A stretch of 64,000 nucleotides of DNA, taken from NCBI RefSeq assembly GCF_014651135.1, contig NZ_BMWH01000025.1, forward strand, positions 1 to 64,000. The letters run 5' to 3'. Below the pieces are notes generated by a model. The model was not told the DNA's origin and ran no database searches. It was given only the letters and a program-made list of their open reading frames with translations. Below, one piece after another: positions 35,392 through 44,034 of the stretch; position 1 is the first letter of the stretch; each line of letters starts with the position of its first letter. This stretch comes from Streptomyces echinoruber (GTDB taxonomy: Bacteria > Actinomycetota > Actinomycetes > Streptomycetales > Streptomycetaceae). Both the position numbers and the translations under genes were made by a program.

Positions 35392-35580
35392 CTACTTGAC
35401 CGACGCCACGAAGGCGTTCCACGCGGTGGGCGGGAAGGCCAGGGTCGGACCGGCGGGGACCTTGGAGTCCCGGACGGCCAGCGCCGACGGGACGGGGGAC
35501 TTGACCTCGACGCACGCGCCGTTGCCCTGGGAGTAGGACGACTTGACCCACGTGTCCGTGGCGCCCTGCTTGATTGCCAT
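35392..35580 (-). CDS. DUF397-family small protein (Scr2-like)
   Basis: A 62-residue DUF397 protein: TWVKSSYSQGNGACVEVK opening, AVRDSKVPAGPTLAF strand. The ATG at 35580 has a GGAG site six bases upstream. It lies about 230 bases downstream of the XRE gene at 35808 on the same strand, without the overlap seen in the first pair. By family and neighbour order (GPP34, XRE, DUF397 near a DD-carboxypeptidase) it is a likely counterpart of S. coelicolor Scr2. Confidence 0.87.
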   Translation of the reverse strand: MAIKQGATDTWVKSSYSQGNGACVEVKSPVPSALAVRDSKVPAGPTLAFPPTAWNAFVASVK

Positions 35581-35807
35581 GTTCGCTCCGGTAGCCAGTT
35601 GCTGAAGTGCTGAATTGCTGAATTGCTGAACGCCGAGATGCTTTTGCGTCGGCGTTGTTGCCGTGATGGCGTGATCGACGCTACTCGCCACTCTCGGCGT
35701 CCGGAGCGACTATTCACCCGACCGGATGGCATATTCCGGGTGGGTCTTCCCAGCAAGGCGCATAATGGTGTATCTTCCGCCGTTTGTGCGGCTGTCGGCG
35801 CCGGTCC

Positions 35808-36677
35808 TCACCCCGCGGGCTCGTCCGCGTAGTCCTTCGCCACCCGCGCCAGGAACTCCCGCGTCTGGTCGGCGCCCAGCGCCTGGGCGCGCAGGTGCTC
35901 GTACATCACGCTGTACTTCTGCACGTCGTGCGGCTTCTCCAGGTACAGGTCGCTGGTGACGCCCTCGATGTAGACGACGCTGGAGTCGGCCGCGTCGGGG
36001 AACTCCAGGATCGCGTACTGCCCGCTGACCCCCGGGTGCGCGCCCATCGAGAACGGCAGCAACTGCACGGTGACGTGCGGGAGTTGCGACATCTCCAGCA
36101 GGTGCGCAAGCTGCTCGATCATGATCTGCCGGCTGCCGACCTCACGGCGCACCGCCGCCTCGTCGATCACCGCCCACAGCCGCAGGGGGTTGTCGCTGGT
36201 GGTGATGCGTTCCTGCCGGCGCATGCGCACCTGCACCCGCTTCTCGATCTCGGCCTGCGGCGCCTCCGGCAGGGCACCGGTGATGAGTGCCTCGGCGTAG
36301 GTGCGGGTCTGCAGCAGCCCCGGCACGACCTGCGGGTCGTACACGCGCAGGCTCGCCGCGTCCGTCTCCAGGCCGATGTAGACGCTGTACGGCACGTCTT
36401 TGAAGGCGTGCCACCAGCCCTGCTGCCGCGAGTCCTTCGCCATCTGCATCAGCGACTCGACGACCCGCTGGTCCTCGACCTCGTAGACGTTGCACAGGTC
36501 GCGCACGTCGCGCTGACTGATGCTGCGCCGGCCGTTCTCCAACCGGCTGATCTTCGACTGCGACACCAGCAGCCGCTCCGCCACCTGCTCCGCCGTCATG
36601 CCCTTGGCCTCACGGAGCCTGCGCAGCTCCTGGCCCAGCCGGCGTCGCCTGACGGTGGGGTTGACATTGGACGCCAC
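35808..36677 (-). CDS. XRE-family regulator with DUF5753 domain (Scr1-like)
   Basis: A 289-residue regulator. The helix-turn-helix is at about 15-60 (KGMTAEQVAERLLVSQSKIS followed by RLENGRRSIS), and the DUF5753 domain fills 95-285 (VVPGLLQTRTYAEALI; VQLLPFSMGAHPG). GTG at 36677 has a GGAGGT site 9 bases upstream; the frame extends to 36749 without one. Together with the DUF397 gene at 35392 it probably corresponds to Scr1-Scr2, a positive regulator of antibiotic production. Ligand unknown. Confidence 0.9.
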   Translation of the reverse strand: MASNVNPTVRRRRLGQELRRLREAKGMTAEQVAERLLVSQSKISRLENGRRSISQRDVRDLCNVYEVEDQRVVESLMQMAKDSRQQGWWHAFKDVPYSVYIGLETDAASLRVYDPQVVPGLLQTRTYAEALITGALPEAPQAEIEKRVQVRMRRQERITTSDNPLRLWAVIDEAAVRREVGSRQIMIEQLAHLLEMSQLPHVTVQLLPFSMGAHPGVSGQYAILEFPDAADSSVVYIEGVTSDLYLEKPHDVQKYSVMYEHLRAQALGADQTREFLARVAKDYADEPAG

Positions 36678-36794
36678 GGAACGTGCACCTCCGGCTGCGT
36701 GCCTCGACTTGCCACTATGCGTATCTGCTGCTGAGCAGACTGCCACCAAGGTGCTTCCCGCCGCTGGAAAACAGCGGATGTGCGGCTGTCGCGC

Positions 36795-36880
36795 GCCGCT
36801 CCGGGCCGCCGGGCCGCCGGGCCGCCGGGCCGCCGGGCCGACGGGGCGCCGGGCCGACGGGCCGACGGGGCGCCGGGACC
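36795..36880. repeat. 9-bp array GGCCGCCGG and 9-bp variants GGCCGACGG
   Basis: About nine units, the first block of GGCCGCCGG (36799-36836), then GACGGGCC and GACGGGGC variants to 36880. The array lies between the XRE start and the terminator of the GPP34 gene. Confidence 0.85.
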
Positions 36881-36918
36881 GGCTCGCGGATCGCGGGTGG
36901 ACCCGGCCGCGCGCACGC

Positions 36919-36960
36919 CGAGCGGGGTGAAGAGGGCGTACGACCTCTTCACCCCGCTCG
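36919..36960 (-). terminator. Perfect 16-bp inverted repeat
   Basis: Arms 36919-36934 and 36945-36960 are exact complements (CGAGCGGGGTGAAGAG) with a 10-base loop. It lies about 170 bases past the GPP34 stop. Without a U-run it is a typical Streptomyces terminator, probably bidirectional. Confidence 0.75.
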
Positions 36961-37127
36961 GACCAGCGGCTCCCGGTACCGGGTCTGGGCGCGCGGCGCC
37001 GCCGTAGGGCGGCACGCGTCGCGCTCGTGTCGCGCTCGTGCCGTGCCGTCTCCGCCCGCTGCCCCGCTCCTGTGGCTCCTGCTGCTCCTGCTGCCCCTGC
37101 CGCTCGGCGGCGGGACGCGGTCGCTGC

Positions 37128-37889
37128 TCAGCGGTGGGCTGCGGCGCGCGCGGCCACGGGGCCGCGGCGCGGCTGCAGCGGAACGCCGCCGGCGTTGCCC
37201 GCCGCGGACCTGGCTCCGGCGGCGGCCGGGCGGCCGGCCGGGGCGGGGGCACGGCGCGGCTGGGCCGCCACGCCGTTCTGGACGTCCATCACGGCGTGCG
37301 CCACCAGGCCGCCCATGGGGTCGTGCCTGATGAGGTCCCGCAGCCGGGAACGGGACGAGCGTCCCTCGTTGCCCGGATACAGGTGCTTGCCGAGGCCGAC
37401 CGCGTGCGCCAGGGCGGCGAGCGCCGCGGTCCGCGGGTCCGGCGGCACGCCGGTGCGGATCGCGGAATCCAGCCGGGCCCTGATCTCCCGGCTGATGGCG
37501 GTGTCCGTCGCCTGGTAGCGCGTGGTCGGAAGGACCCCGCACATCTGGCTCTCCACGGCCTGCACCATGCCGCACCTCTCCAGGTGCGACAGGTACGTCT
37601 GGCGGAGCCCGAGGCGGGGTCCGCCGATCCAGTGGACCGCGCGCACCGGGGCGCCGCGCCGGCGCAGCAGCTCCAGCGCGTGGTCCAGCGTCGGATCTCC
37701 TGTCGGCCGTGGCACGACCACGGCGATACGATCCCCGTCTGGGGCTATCCGTCCGGCCAGCGCCAGCTCGACCAGCTGCGCTCCGGCCAGACCGAGGTCG
37801 AGCGACTGCGGCTGCGCAGTGGTACCCGTGGCCGGGTCCAGTGCCAGCAGCAGAAGCTCCTCCGGAAGTGTTCTGCGGCTCCTGCCCAT
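37128..37889 (-). CDS. GPP34-family phosphoinositide-binding-like protein
   Basis: A 253-residue protein of the GPP34 (Golgi phosphoprotein 3 / Vps74) fold, common and multi-copy in Streptomyces; role in bacteria unclear. The LPEELLLLALDPATG opening and GAQLVELALAGRI helix are the family signature, with LRDLIRHDPMGGLVAHAVMD later. The last 45 residues are Ala/Pro/Arg-rich. The ATG at 37889 is divergent from the DD-carboxypeptidase gene, with 263 bases between. Membrane-peripheral location is an inference from the eukaryotic family. Confidence 0.85.
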   Translation of the reverse strand: MGRSRRTLPEELLLLALDPATGTTAQPQSLDLGLAGAQLVELALAGRIAPDGDRIAVVVPRPTGDPTLDHALELLRRRGAPVRAVHWIGGPRLGLRQTYLSHLERCGMVQAVESQMCGVLPTTRYQATDTAISREIRARLDSAIRTGVPPDPRTAALAALAHAVGLGKHLYPGNEGRSSRSRLRDLIRHDPMGGLVAHAVMDVQNGVAAQPRRAPAPAGRPAAAGARSAAGNAGGVPLQPRRGPVAARAAAHR

Positions 37890-37967
37890 CCATGCCTCCC
37901 CGCGTGGATGAATGACAGGGTGACCCCTCTCACATTGGTCTGTCGAGGGTGCGTGACCGGTTCGTGA

Positions 37968-37994
37968 GGGAACCGGCAGGTATGTCGTTCTCGT
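37968..37994 (+). promoter_or_regulatory. Candidate sigma-E promoter for the DD-carboxypeptidase gene
   Basis: GGGAACC at 37968-37974 is followed, 17 bases after AAC, by TCGTCTA at 37991. The AAC-N16/17-TC pattern fits the envelope-stress sigma-E consensus. It lies about 160 bases before the start of a cell-wall enzyme, which makes functional sense. Confidence 0.45.
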
Positions 37995-38152
37995 CTACCG
38001 ACTGGGTTCCGCTTGAGTTAGGCCCGCACACAGGACACTGGTACATGGTTCCGGCAGCGGTACGGATCATCGTCCGGGCCCGGATTCACTTGGATTCAAC
38101 GGTTGGTCGGCTAGCCGCACGCCGGAGCGTGCGGCGCGAGGAGGAGGCATCG

Positions 38153-40924
38153 GTGGCGGGCGAGTCCCCCGACAGGGCCAGGCAGCGCGAGTCGTCGGCA
38201 CGAACGACGTCGGGGAGTGCGGGTCCGGTTCCCGAGGCAGGCGGCGAGCCCCGCGAGAGCCGCGACCCCCGGCTCGCGGTGGCGCGGGAGTCCGGGACGG
38301 CGGCGTCCGGCACGTCCGGGGCCCGCGGCGGTGCGGACACCGCGACGCGGGTGCTCACGGTGCCGGCGCGGAAGACCGCAAAAACGGCTTCCCGGGAGGA
38401 GCCCGAGGAGGCTTCCGGGGAGGAGTCCGGGGAGGCTTCGGGCGAGGCTTCCGAGGAGTCTCCCGGCGAGACTCCCGACGAGGCTCCCGAGGGAGCTTCG
38501 TCGGACGGCTCCGAAGGGGCCTCGGACGACACGGGCGACACGGGCGACACGGACGTCTCGGGGGCGTCCGAGCGTGCGTCGGCCGGCCGTGACGGCGTCC
38601 GGGAGACCCGGGAGACCCAGGAGGCCCGGAAGGCCGAGGACGGGCTGGGGGGCCCGGAGGCGGCCGAGGAGGCGGACGGGGACGTCCGTGACGCCGAGGA
38701 GGCCGAGGAAGCCCCACAGGGGGCCCAGAAGGCCCAGGAGAGCGCCCGTACGGCCGGCAAGGGGTCCTCCGGCCCCGAGAGGGCCAAGGATTCCACGGAC
38801 GCCGAGGACGCGAAGGGCGCCGAGGACGCGAAGGGCGCCGAGGAGGTGGAGGAAGCCGAGGACGCCGAGGACGCCGTCGAGACCGACGAGCCCACGGACA
38901 CCCCGAAGCCGGAAGCGGCGAAGCCCGAGGCACCGAAGTCCGATGCGCCGAAGACCGGCGCCCCGAAGCCCGGCGACCGTCCCGCCGTCGACCAGCCCAC
39001 CACCATGCTCAAGCTGGGCGGCGCGTCCAAGCCTGCCGTCGACCAGCCGACGACGATGCTGAAGCTGGGCGGCAACACCGGGCGCGGGCCCGCCGCGAAG
39101 GACGCCGCCGCGAAGGACGCGACTGCGAAGGACGCGACTGCGAAGGACGCGACTGCAAAGGACGCGCCGGCGAAGGACGTGCCGACGAAGGGCGAGGCCC
39201 CCAAGGGCGCCGTGAAGCCCGGCACCCGCCCGGACGCCGAGCCCGAGCCGAAGCCGGGCACCGAGCCGACGTCCAAGTCGGACACCAAGCCGACGCCCGA
39301 GCCGGACGCGAAGGACCCGCAGGACGCGAAGGGCGCGAAGGACGCGAAGGGTGCGAAGGACCCGAAGCCCGGCTCCGAGTCCGACGCCGAGCGCACCAGC
39401 AAGTTCGTCGCGCTGAAGTCGCTGGACGACCCGGAGGTCCGCAAGCCGCGCACCCCCGCCGCGCCCCCGGCCGCCTCCGCCCCCCCATCCACCGCCGCTT
39501 CCGCCTCCGCCTCCGCGGGAACGGCGGCGCCCGGGCGTTCCCGGCCCGACGACGCCACCCGTCCCGTCCCGCAGGTCCCCGCGGACGCGACGAGGCCCGT
39601 CCCACAGGTCGGCCCGGAGCGGACGACGCAGCAGCCGCTGCCGCCGAAGCCGCCGCTGGACCTGCTGGCGGAGCTGACGAACACCCCGCCGCCCCCGCCG
39701 ACCCCGCTGCGCACGCTGCTGCGCCGCATCAAGATCTGGTCGCCGCTGGTGGTGCTGCTGGCGATCGTGTTCGTGATCGTGCAGGCGGTGCGCCCGCTGC
39801 CGGCGCCGGGCCTGACGCTGACCGCGAGCGACTCGTACCAGTTCAAGGGCAGCAAGGTCTCCCTGCCGTGGTCCGACGAGGGCCAGGGCTGGATGGACGT
39901 CCAGGGCATCGGCACGATGGACCACTTCGGCAAGCAGACCCCGGTGCCGATCGGCTCGGTCGCCAAGTCCATGACGGCGTACATCATCCTCAAGGACCAC
40001 CCGTTGAAGCCGGGTGAGGAAGGCCCGAAGATCACGGTCGACGCGAAGGCGGAGAAGGAGGGCGGATACGACAAGTACAACGAGTCCACCCTCAACACCG
40101 TCAAGAAGGGCGACCTGATCACCGAGAAGCAGGCCCTGGCGGCCGTCATGATCCCGTCTGCCAACAACATCGCGCGGCTGCTCGCGCGCTGGGACGCGGG
40201 CTCGGAGGCGGCGTTCGTGAAGAAGATGAACGCCACCGCCAAGCGGCTGGGCATGACGAACACCACCTACACCGACCCCTCCGGCCTGACGGAGACCACC
40301 GTCTCCACCGCCGAGGACCAGGTGAAGCTCGGCAACGAGCTGGTGAAGATCCCGGCGCTCATGGACATCACCAAGTTGCCCAACTGGAAGGACCCCTCCG
40401 GTCACACCTGGACGAACTACAACCGCCTCGTCCCCTTCAACGGCGCCATCGGCATCAAGACCGGCACCACCACCAAGGCCGGCGGCAACCTGCTTTTCGC
40501 CGCCACCAAGGAGGTCGGCGGCGAGACGGTCACCGTCGTCGGCGCCGTGCTCGGCCAGCACAAGGGGCCGTCGATCCTTGACACGGTCAACAACGTCAGC
40601 AAGACCGCGATGCTCGCCGCGCAGGACGCCCTGACCTCGGAGAAGATCGTCAAGAAGGGCACCGTCGTCGGCTACGTCGACGACCGGCTCGGCGGGCGGA
40701 CGCCGGTCGTCGTCACCAAGGACGTCACGGCGGTCGGCTGGTCGGGCCTGAAGGTGAAGCTGTCGTTCGACGCCGGTGACGTGCCGCACTCCGCCAAGGC
40801 CGGCGCGCGGGTGGGCACGCTCACCGTCGGCGACGGCTCCGGCGGCGCGGTCGAGGTCCCGGTGGCCCTGCAGCAGGACCTGTCCGAGCCGGGCTTCACG
40901 GCCAGGCTCACCCGCATCGCCTGA
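38153..40924 (+). CDS. Membrane-anchored D-alanyl-D-alanine carboxypeptidase with disordered N-terminal domain
   Basis: This class-A low-molecular-weight PBP (S11 family) trims peptidoglycan pentapeptides. Catalytic motifs are SVAK (Ser602-Lys605), SAN (669-671) and KTG (769-771). One transmembrane helix at about 528-550 makes a type II topology with the catalytic domain outside. The cytoplasmic N-terminal 525 residues are highly charged, disordered and repeat-rich: Glu-Ala-Ser, Asp-Ala-Lys-Gly and Lys-Asp-Ala-Thr-Ala blocks, plus a duplicated DQPTTMLKLGG motif (about residues 281 and 299). The total of 923 residues is about twice the usual length. GTG at 38153 has a GAGGAGGAGG site. A candidate sigma-E promoter lies upstream. 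Confidence 0.93.
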   Translation: MAGESPDRARQRESSARTTSGSAGPVPEAGGEPRESRDPRLAVARESGTAASGTSGARGGADTATRVLTVPARKTAKTASREEPEEASGEESGEASGEASEESPGETPDEAPEGASSDGSEGASDDTGDTGDTDVSGASERASAGRDGVRETRETQEARKAEDGLGGPEAAEEADGDVRDAEEAEEAPQGAQKAQESARTAGKGSSGPERAKDSTDAEDAKGAEDAKGAEEVEEAEDAEDAVETDEPTDTPKPEAAKPEAPKSDAPKTGAPKPGDRPAVDQPTTMLKLGGASKPAVDQPTTMLKLGGNTGRGPAAKDAAAKDATAKDATAKDATAKDAPAKDVPTKGEAPKGAVKPGTRPDAEPEPKPGTEPTSKSDTKPTPEPDAKDPQDAKGAKDAKGAKDPKPGSESDAERTSKFVALKSLDDPEVRKPRTPAAPPAASAPPSTAASASASAGTAAPGRSRPDDATRPVPQVPADATRPVPQVGPERTTQQPLPPKPPLDLLAELTNTPPPPPTPLRTLLRRIKIWSPLVVLLAIVFVIVQAVRPLPAPGLTLTASDSYQFKGSKVSLPWSDEGQGWMDVQGIGTMDHFGKQTPVPIGSVAKSMTAYIILKDHPLKPGEEGPKITVDAKAEKEGGYDKYNESTLNTVKKGDLITEKQALAAVMIPSANNIARLLARWDAGSEAAFVKKMNATAKRLGMTNTTYTDPSGLTETTVSTAEDQVKLGNELVKIPALMDITKLPNWKDPSGHTWTNYNRLVPFNGAIGIKTGTTTKAGGNLLFAATKEVGGETVTVVGAVLGQHKGPSILDTVNNVSKTAMLAAQDALTSEKIVKKGTVVGYVDDRLGGRTPVVVTKDVTAVGWSGLKVKLSFDAGDVPHSAKAGARVGTLTVGDGSGGAVEVPVALQQDLSEPGFTARLTRIA

Positions 40925-41236
40925 CGCGACCGCAGCGCCTGACGCGACCGCGCCGACCGCGCCGACCGCACCGGCACCGGCCGCACCGGCACCGGCCGCA
41001 CTGGCCGCGTCGGCCGTCACGCGGGCCCGCCGTATCGCCCGGCCCCGCGTACGCCCCGTCGCGGGAGCCCACCGGGGCCCACCCCGGAGGTTCCCCGGCG
41101 GGGCGCGTGCTAGCGTCACGAAACGGGGCAGGTCGCCGTGTGCGGGGGACGCGCCGGCCGTCCGCGCGGGGCCGACCGGAAAACCGGCAGGCGACCCGGC
41201 GGAGAACAGAAGACGGGACACGGGGAGTGCCTTCAG

Positions 41237-43282
41237 GTGGCCACAGCGGAGCCGACACGCGCCGACAACGCCGATCCGGGCCCGGGAACCGGCCCGCGAA
41301 TACGGCCGTCCGGGCTGCCCAAGCCGTCCCGGCCACCCGCGCCGCCGCCGGTGTCGCCGCCGGCGTCGGTGTCCTCGCCGTCCTCGCCGTCGGCGGCGTC
41401 CTCGGCACCGTCCCGCCGGTCCGCGCACGCCGATGACGCCCCGCCCCACGGCCCCGCTGATGCACTCCGGCATCCCGCCGATGCGCCCGGCGGCCTCACC
41501 GATGCGCCCCGCCGCGCCGCCGCCGGCACGGTCCGTCCCACCGTCCGTCCCACCCCGCGGCGCGCCGTCCTCGCCCTGCGCGCGCGCATGCTGCGCCATC
41601 CGGTGCTGTCCGTCACCGTCGCCGCCGCCCTCCTCCACCTCGCCTGGTTCTTCACGCTCGCGAACAGCGGGGGTGACCTGGCGGCGCAGGACGCGTGGGC
41701 GGAGTTCGTCGGCCGGCACCCCGACTCGGCGTACAACCTCGCCTGGTACGGCGGCATGCACCCGGTGTCCTACAGCGTGGTGTCGCCGTATCTGATGTCG
41801 GTCCTGGGCGTCCGCACCACCATGATGATCGCCGGGACGGCCTCGGCGGGCCTGCTGACGCTGGTCCTGATGCGCAGCAGGGCGGTGCGCAACCCGCTGT
41901 GGGCGGCGCTGGCGGGCCTGTTCGGGCTGATCTGCAACGCGCTGTCGGGCCGGGTGACGTTCGGCCTGGGCACGATGTTCGCGCTGGGCGCGGTGGCGGC
42001 GGTGTTCTGCTGGCCGCACCGGTGGCGGTACAAGCGGTGGGCGAAGGCGCTGTGCGCGGCGCTGCTGGCGGCGCTGGCGACGATGGCGTCGCCGGTGGCG
42101 GGGCTGTTCACCGGCCTGGTGGCGGTGGCGCTGTTCCTGCAGCGGCGGCGGCCGGGCGCGTGGGCGCTGGGCCTCGCGCCGACCGCGGTGGTGGCGCTGT
42201 CGGCGTGGCTGTTCCCGTTCTCCGGCACGCAGCCGATGACGTTCGCCTCCGTGATCCTGCCGCTGCTGTACGCGGTCCTCGTGTGCGTCCTGGTGCCGCG
42301 CGACTGGCGGACGGTCCGGCTCACCTCCGGGGTCTACGGCCTGTCCGTGGTGCTGGTGTGGCTGATCAGCTCCCAGATCGGCTCGAACATCACGCGGCTG
42401 GCGATGCTGTTCGCCGGAGTGGTGCTGGTGGCGGCGCTGCCGTTCCTGGCGCCGCGCTCGCGCCGGTGGTACCTGTGCGTGCTGGCCTGCACCGGCTTCG
42501 TCGTCTGGATCGGCGTGAAGTCGGTCGACGACATCGTGCGCACCGCGCCGGCCGCGTCCTGGTCGCGCGAGCTGGCGCCGCTCGTCAACCAGTTGCAGAA
42601 GGCCGACGCCGACAAGGGCCGCGTCGAGGTGGTCCCGGCCCGCTCCCACCGCGAGGCGTCCGCCCTGGCCCCGTACGTCAACCTCGCGCGGGGCTGGAAC
42701 CGCCAGGCCGACATGGAACGCAACCCGCTCTTCTACGACGACACCCTCAACTCCGCGAACTACCACGAGTGGCTCAAGCGGTGGGCCGTCCACTTCGTCG
42801 TCCTGCCCAAGGGCGAACCCGACGGCGACGGCGGCGTGCGCGAACGCGCCCTCGTGCAGCGCGGCCTGCCCTACCTCCAGCAGATCTGGGGCGACGCCAA
42901 CTGGCAGCTCTTCCGCGTCACCGACCCCACCCCGCTGGCCGACCCGCCCGCCACCGTGGACCGCGCCGAGCAGGGCGAACTCGTCATCGAGGTCAAGCAG
43001 CCCGGCCGCGTCCTGATCCGCGTCCCCTACTCCCCGTGGCTGGGCCTCGTCGACGCCCAGGGCAAGAGCGTCGAACCCCCGCGGGAGACCGAGGCGTCCA
43101 AGCACCGCCCCGACGGCGCCCCGAAGTCCTACGTCAACCCCAACGGCTGCCTCATGGAAACCCCCGAGGACGCCAAGGGCGACAAGTGGACGACGCTCCT
43201 GGCGCCCCGCGCGGGCACGTACCGCCTGGCCGCGCCGTACCGCCTGCCGCGCGGCACACCGTGCCCGGACGAGCTGAAGTGA
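41237..43282 (+). CDS. Polytopic membrane protein, possible GT-C-fold transferase
   Basis: A 681-residue protein with a Pro/Ser/Ala-rich cytoplasmic N-terminus of about 115 residues, 10-12 transmembrane helices (about 120-420) and a soluble C-terminal domain (about 425-681, extracytoplasmic). An Asp-rich loop after the first helix (GGDLAAQDAWAEFV) and the overall layout resemble GT-C mannosyl- or arabinosyl-transferases, but I cannot assign a reaction. GTG at 41237 follows GGGGAG. It follows the DD-carboxypeptidase by 312 bases containing GCACCGGC repeats, so a separate transcript is possible. Confidence 0.72.
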   Translation: MATAEPTRADNADPGPGTGPRIRPSGLPKPSRPPAPPPVSPPASVSSPSSPSAASSAPSRRSAHADDAPPHGPADALRHPADAPGGLTDAPRRAAAGTVRPTVRPTPRRAVLALRARMLRHPVLSVTVAAALLHLAWFFTLANSGGDLAAQDAWAEFVGRHPDSAYNLAWYGGMHPVSYSVVSPYLMSVLGVRTTMMIAGTASAGLLTLVLMRSRAVRNPLWAALAGLFGLICNALSGRVTFGLGTMFALGAVAAVFCWPHRWRYKRWAKALCAALLAALATMASPVAGLFTGLVAVALFLQRRRPGAWALGLAPTAVVALSAWLFPFSGTQPMTFASVILPLLYAVLVCVLVPRDWRTVRLTSGVYGLSVVLVWLISSQIGSNITRLAMLFAGVVLVAALPFLAPRSRRWYLCVLACTGFVVWIGVKSVDDIVRTAPAASWSRELAPLVNQLQKADADKGRVEVVPARSHREASALAPYVNLARGWNRQADMERNPLFYDDTLNSANYHEWLKRWAVHFVVLPKGEPDGDGGVRERALVQRGLPYLQQIWGDANWQLFRVTDPTPLADPPATVDRAEQGELVIEVKQPGRVLIRVPYSPWLGLVDAQGKSVEPPRETEASKHRPDGAPKSYVNPNGCLMETPEDAKGDKWTTLLAPRAGTYRLAAPYRLPRGTPCPDELK

Positions 43283-43524
43283 ACCGAGGCGAGGAAGAAA
43301 CGGGAGGGAAGGGGGAGAAGGGGGAGGGGCGGGCCCCGGCGACGCCGACTCGCCCCTGACCCGCACGCCGGGGGCCGGCATCCCCGGGCCCGCACGGCCG
43401 TCCGCCCCGAGCCCGCCCCGGCCCTCACTCGGCGGCGAAGACGCCCGCCCCTGCCCAGGAACAGGAGCAGGGGCGGGGCGGGGGCAGAGACAGGTCCGCC
43501 CGGTCGAGCCGCCGCCGTGCCGCG

Positions 43525-44034
43525 CTACCCGAGCGCCTTCTCGACGGCCGCCACCAGCTCCGGCGCCTCCGGGTCGGTCTGCGGGGAGAAGCGGGCGACG
43601 ACCGCGCCGTCCCGGCCGATGAGGAACTTCTCGAAGTTCCAGCGGATGTCGCCGCTGTGCCCCTCGGCGTCGGCGAAGCCGGTCAGGCGCTCGTACAGCG
43701 GGTGCCGGCCCTCCCCGTTCACCTCGATCTTCTCGGTCATCGGGAAGGTCACGCCGTACGTCGCCGAGCAGAACTCGGCGATCTCCTCGGCGCTGCCCGG
43801 CTCCTGCCCGAGGAACTGGTTGCACGGTACGCCCAGCACGGTGAACCCGCGCTGCGCGTACCGCTCGTGCAGCCGCTCCAGCCCGGCGTACTGCGGGGTC
43901 AGCCCGCACCGGGAGGCGACGTTCACGACGAGGACGACCTTGCCCGCGTACTGCTTCAGATCGGCCGGACCGCCCCGCAGGGCGCCGATCTCGACGTCGA
44001 GGGGGGAGGCGGCGTTGGTGTCAGCTGTGGTCAT
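43525..44034 (-). CDS. Glutathione-peroxidase-family thiol peroxidase
   Basis: A 169-residue Gpx-type peroxidase that reduces hydroperoxides, in actinomycetes most likely with thioredoxin or mycothiol. The catalytic set is present: NVASRCGLTPQYAGLE with Cys43, PCNQFLGQEP with Gln, and WNFEKFLI with Trp and Asn. A second Cys in the middle (PCNQF, then FCSAT) could be the resolving cysteine. The ATG at 44034 overlaps the stop of the ArsR-type gene by four bases, so it is translationally coupled. Confidence 0.92.
   Translation of the reverse strand: MTTADTNAASPLDVEIGALRGGPADLKQYAGKVVLVVNVASRCGLTPQYAGLERLHERYAQRGFTVLGVPCNQFLGQEPGSAEEIAEFCSATYGVTFPMTEKIEVNGEGRHPLYERLTGFADAEGHSGDIRWNFEKFLIGRDGAVVARFSPQTDPEAPELVAAVEKALG

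Noticed and set aside
38111..43909. A 1932-codon open frame on the minus strand opposite the DD-carboxypeptidase and membrane-protein genes
   Set aside because: It is antisense to two well-supported proteins with motifs in the right order; long mirror frames are normal at this GC content.
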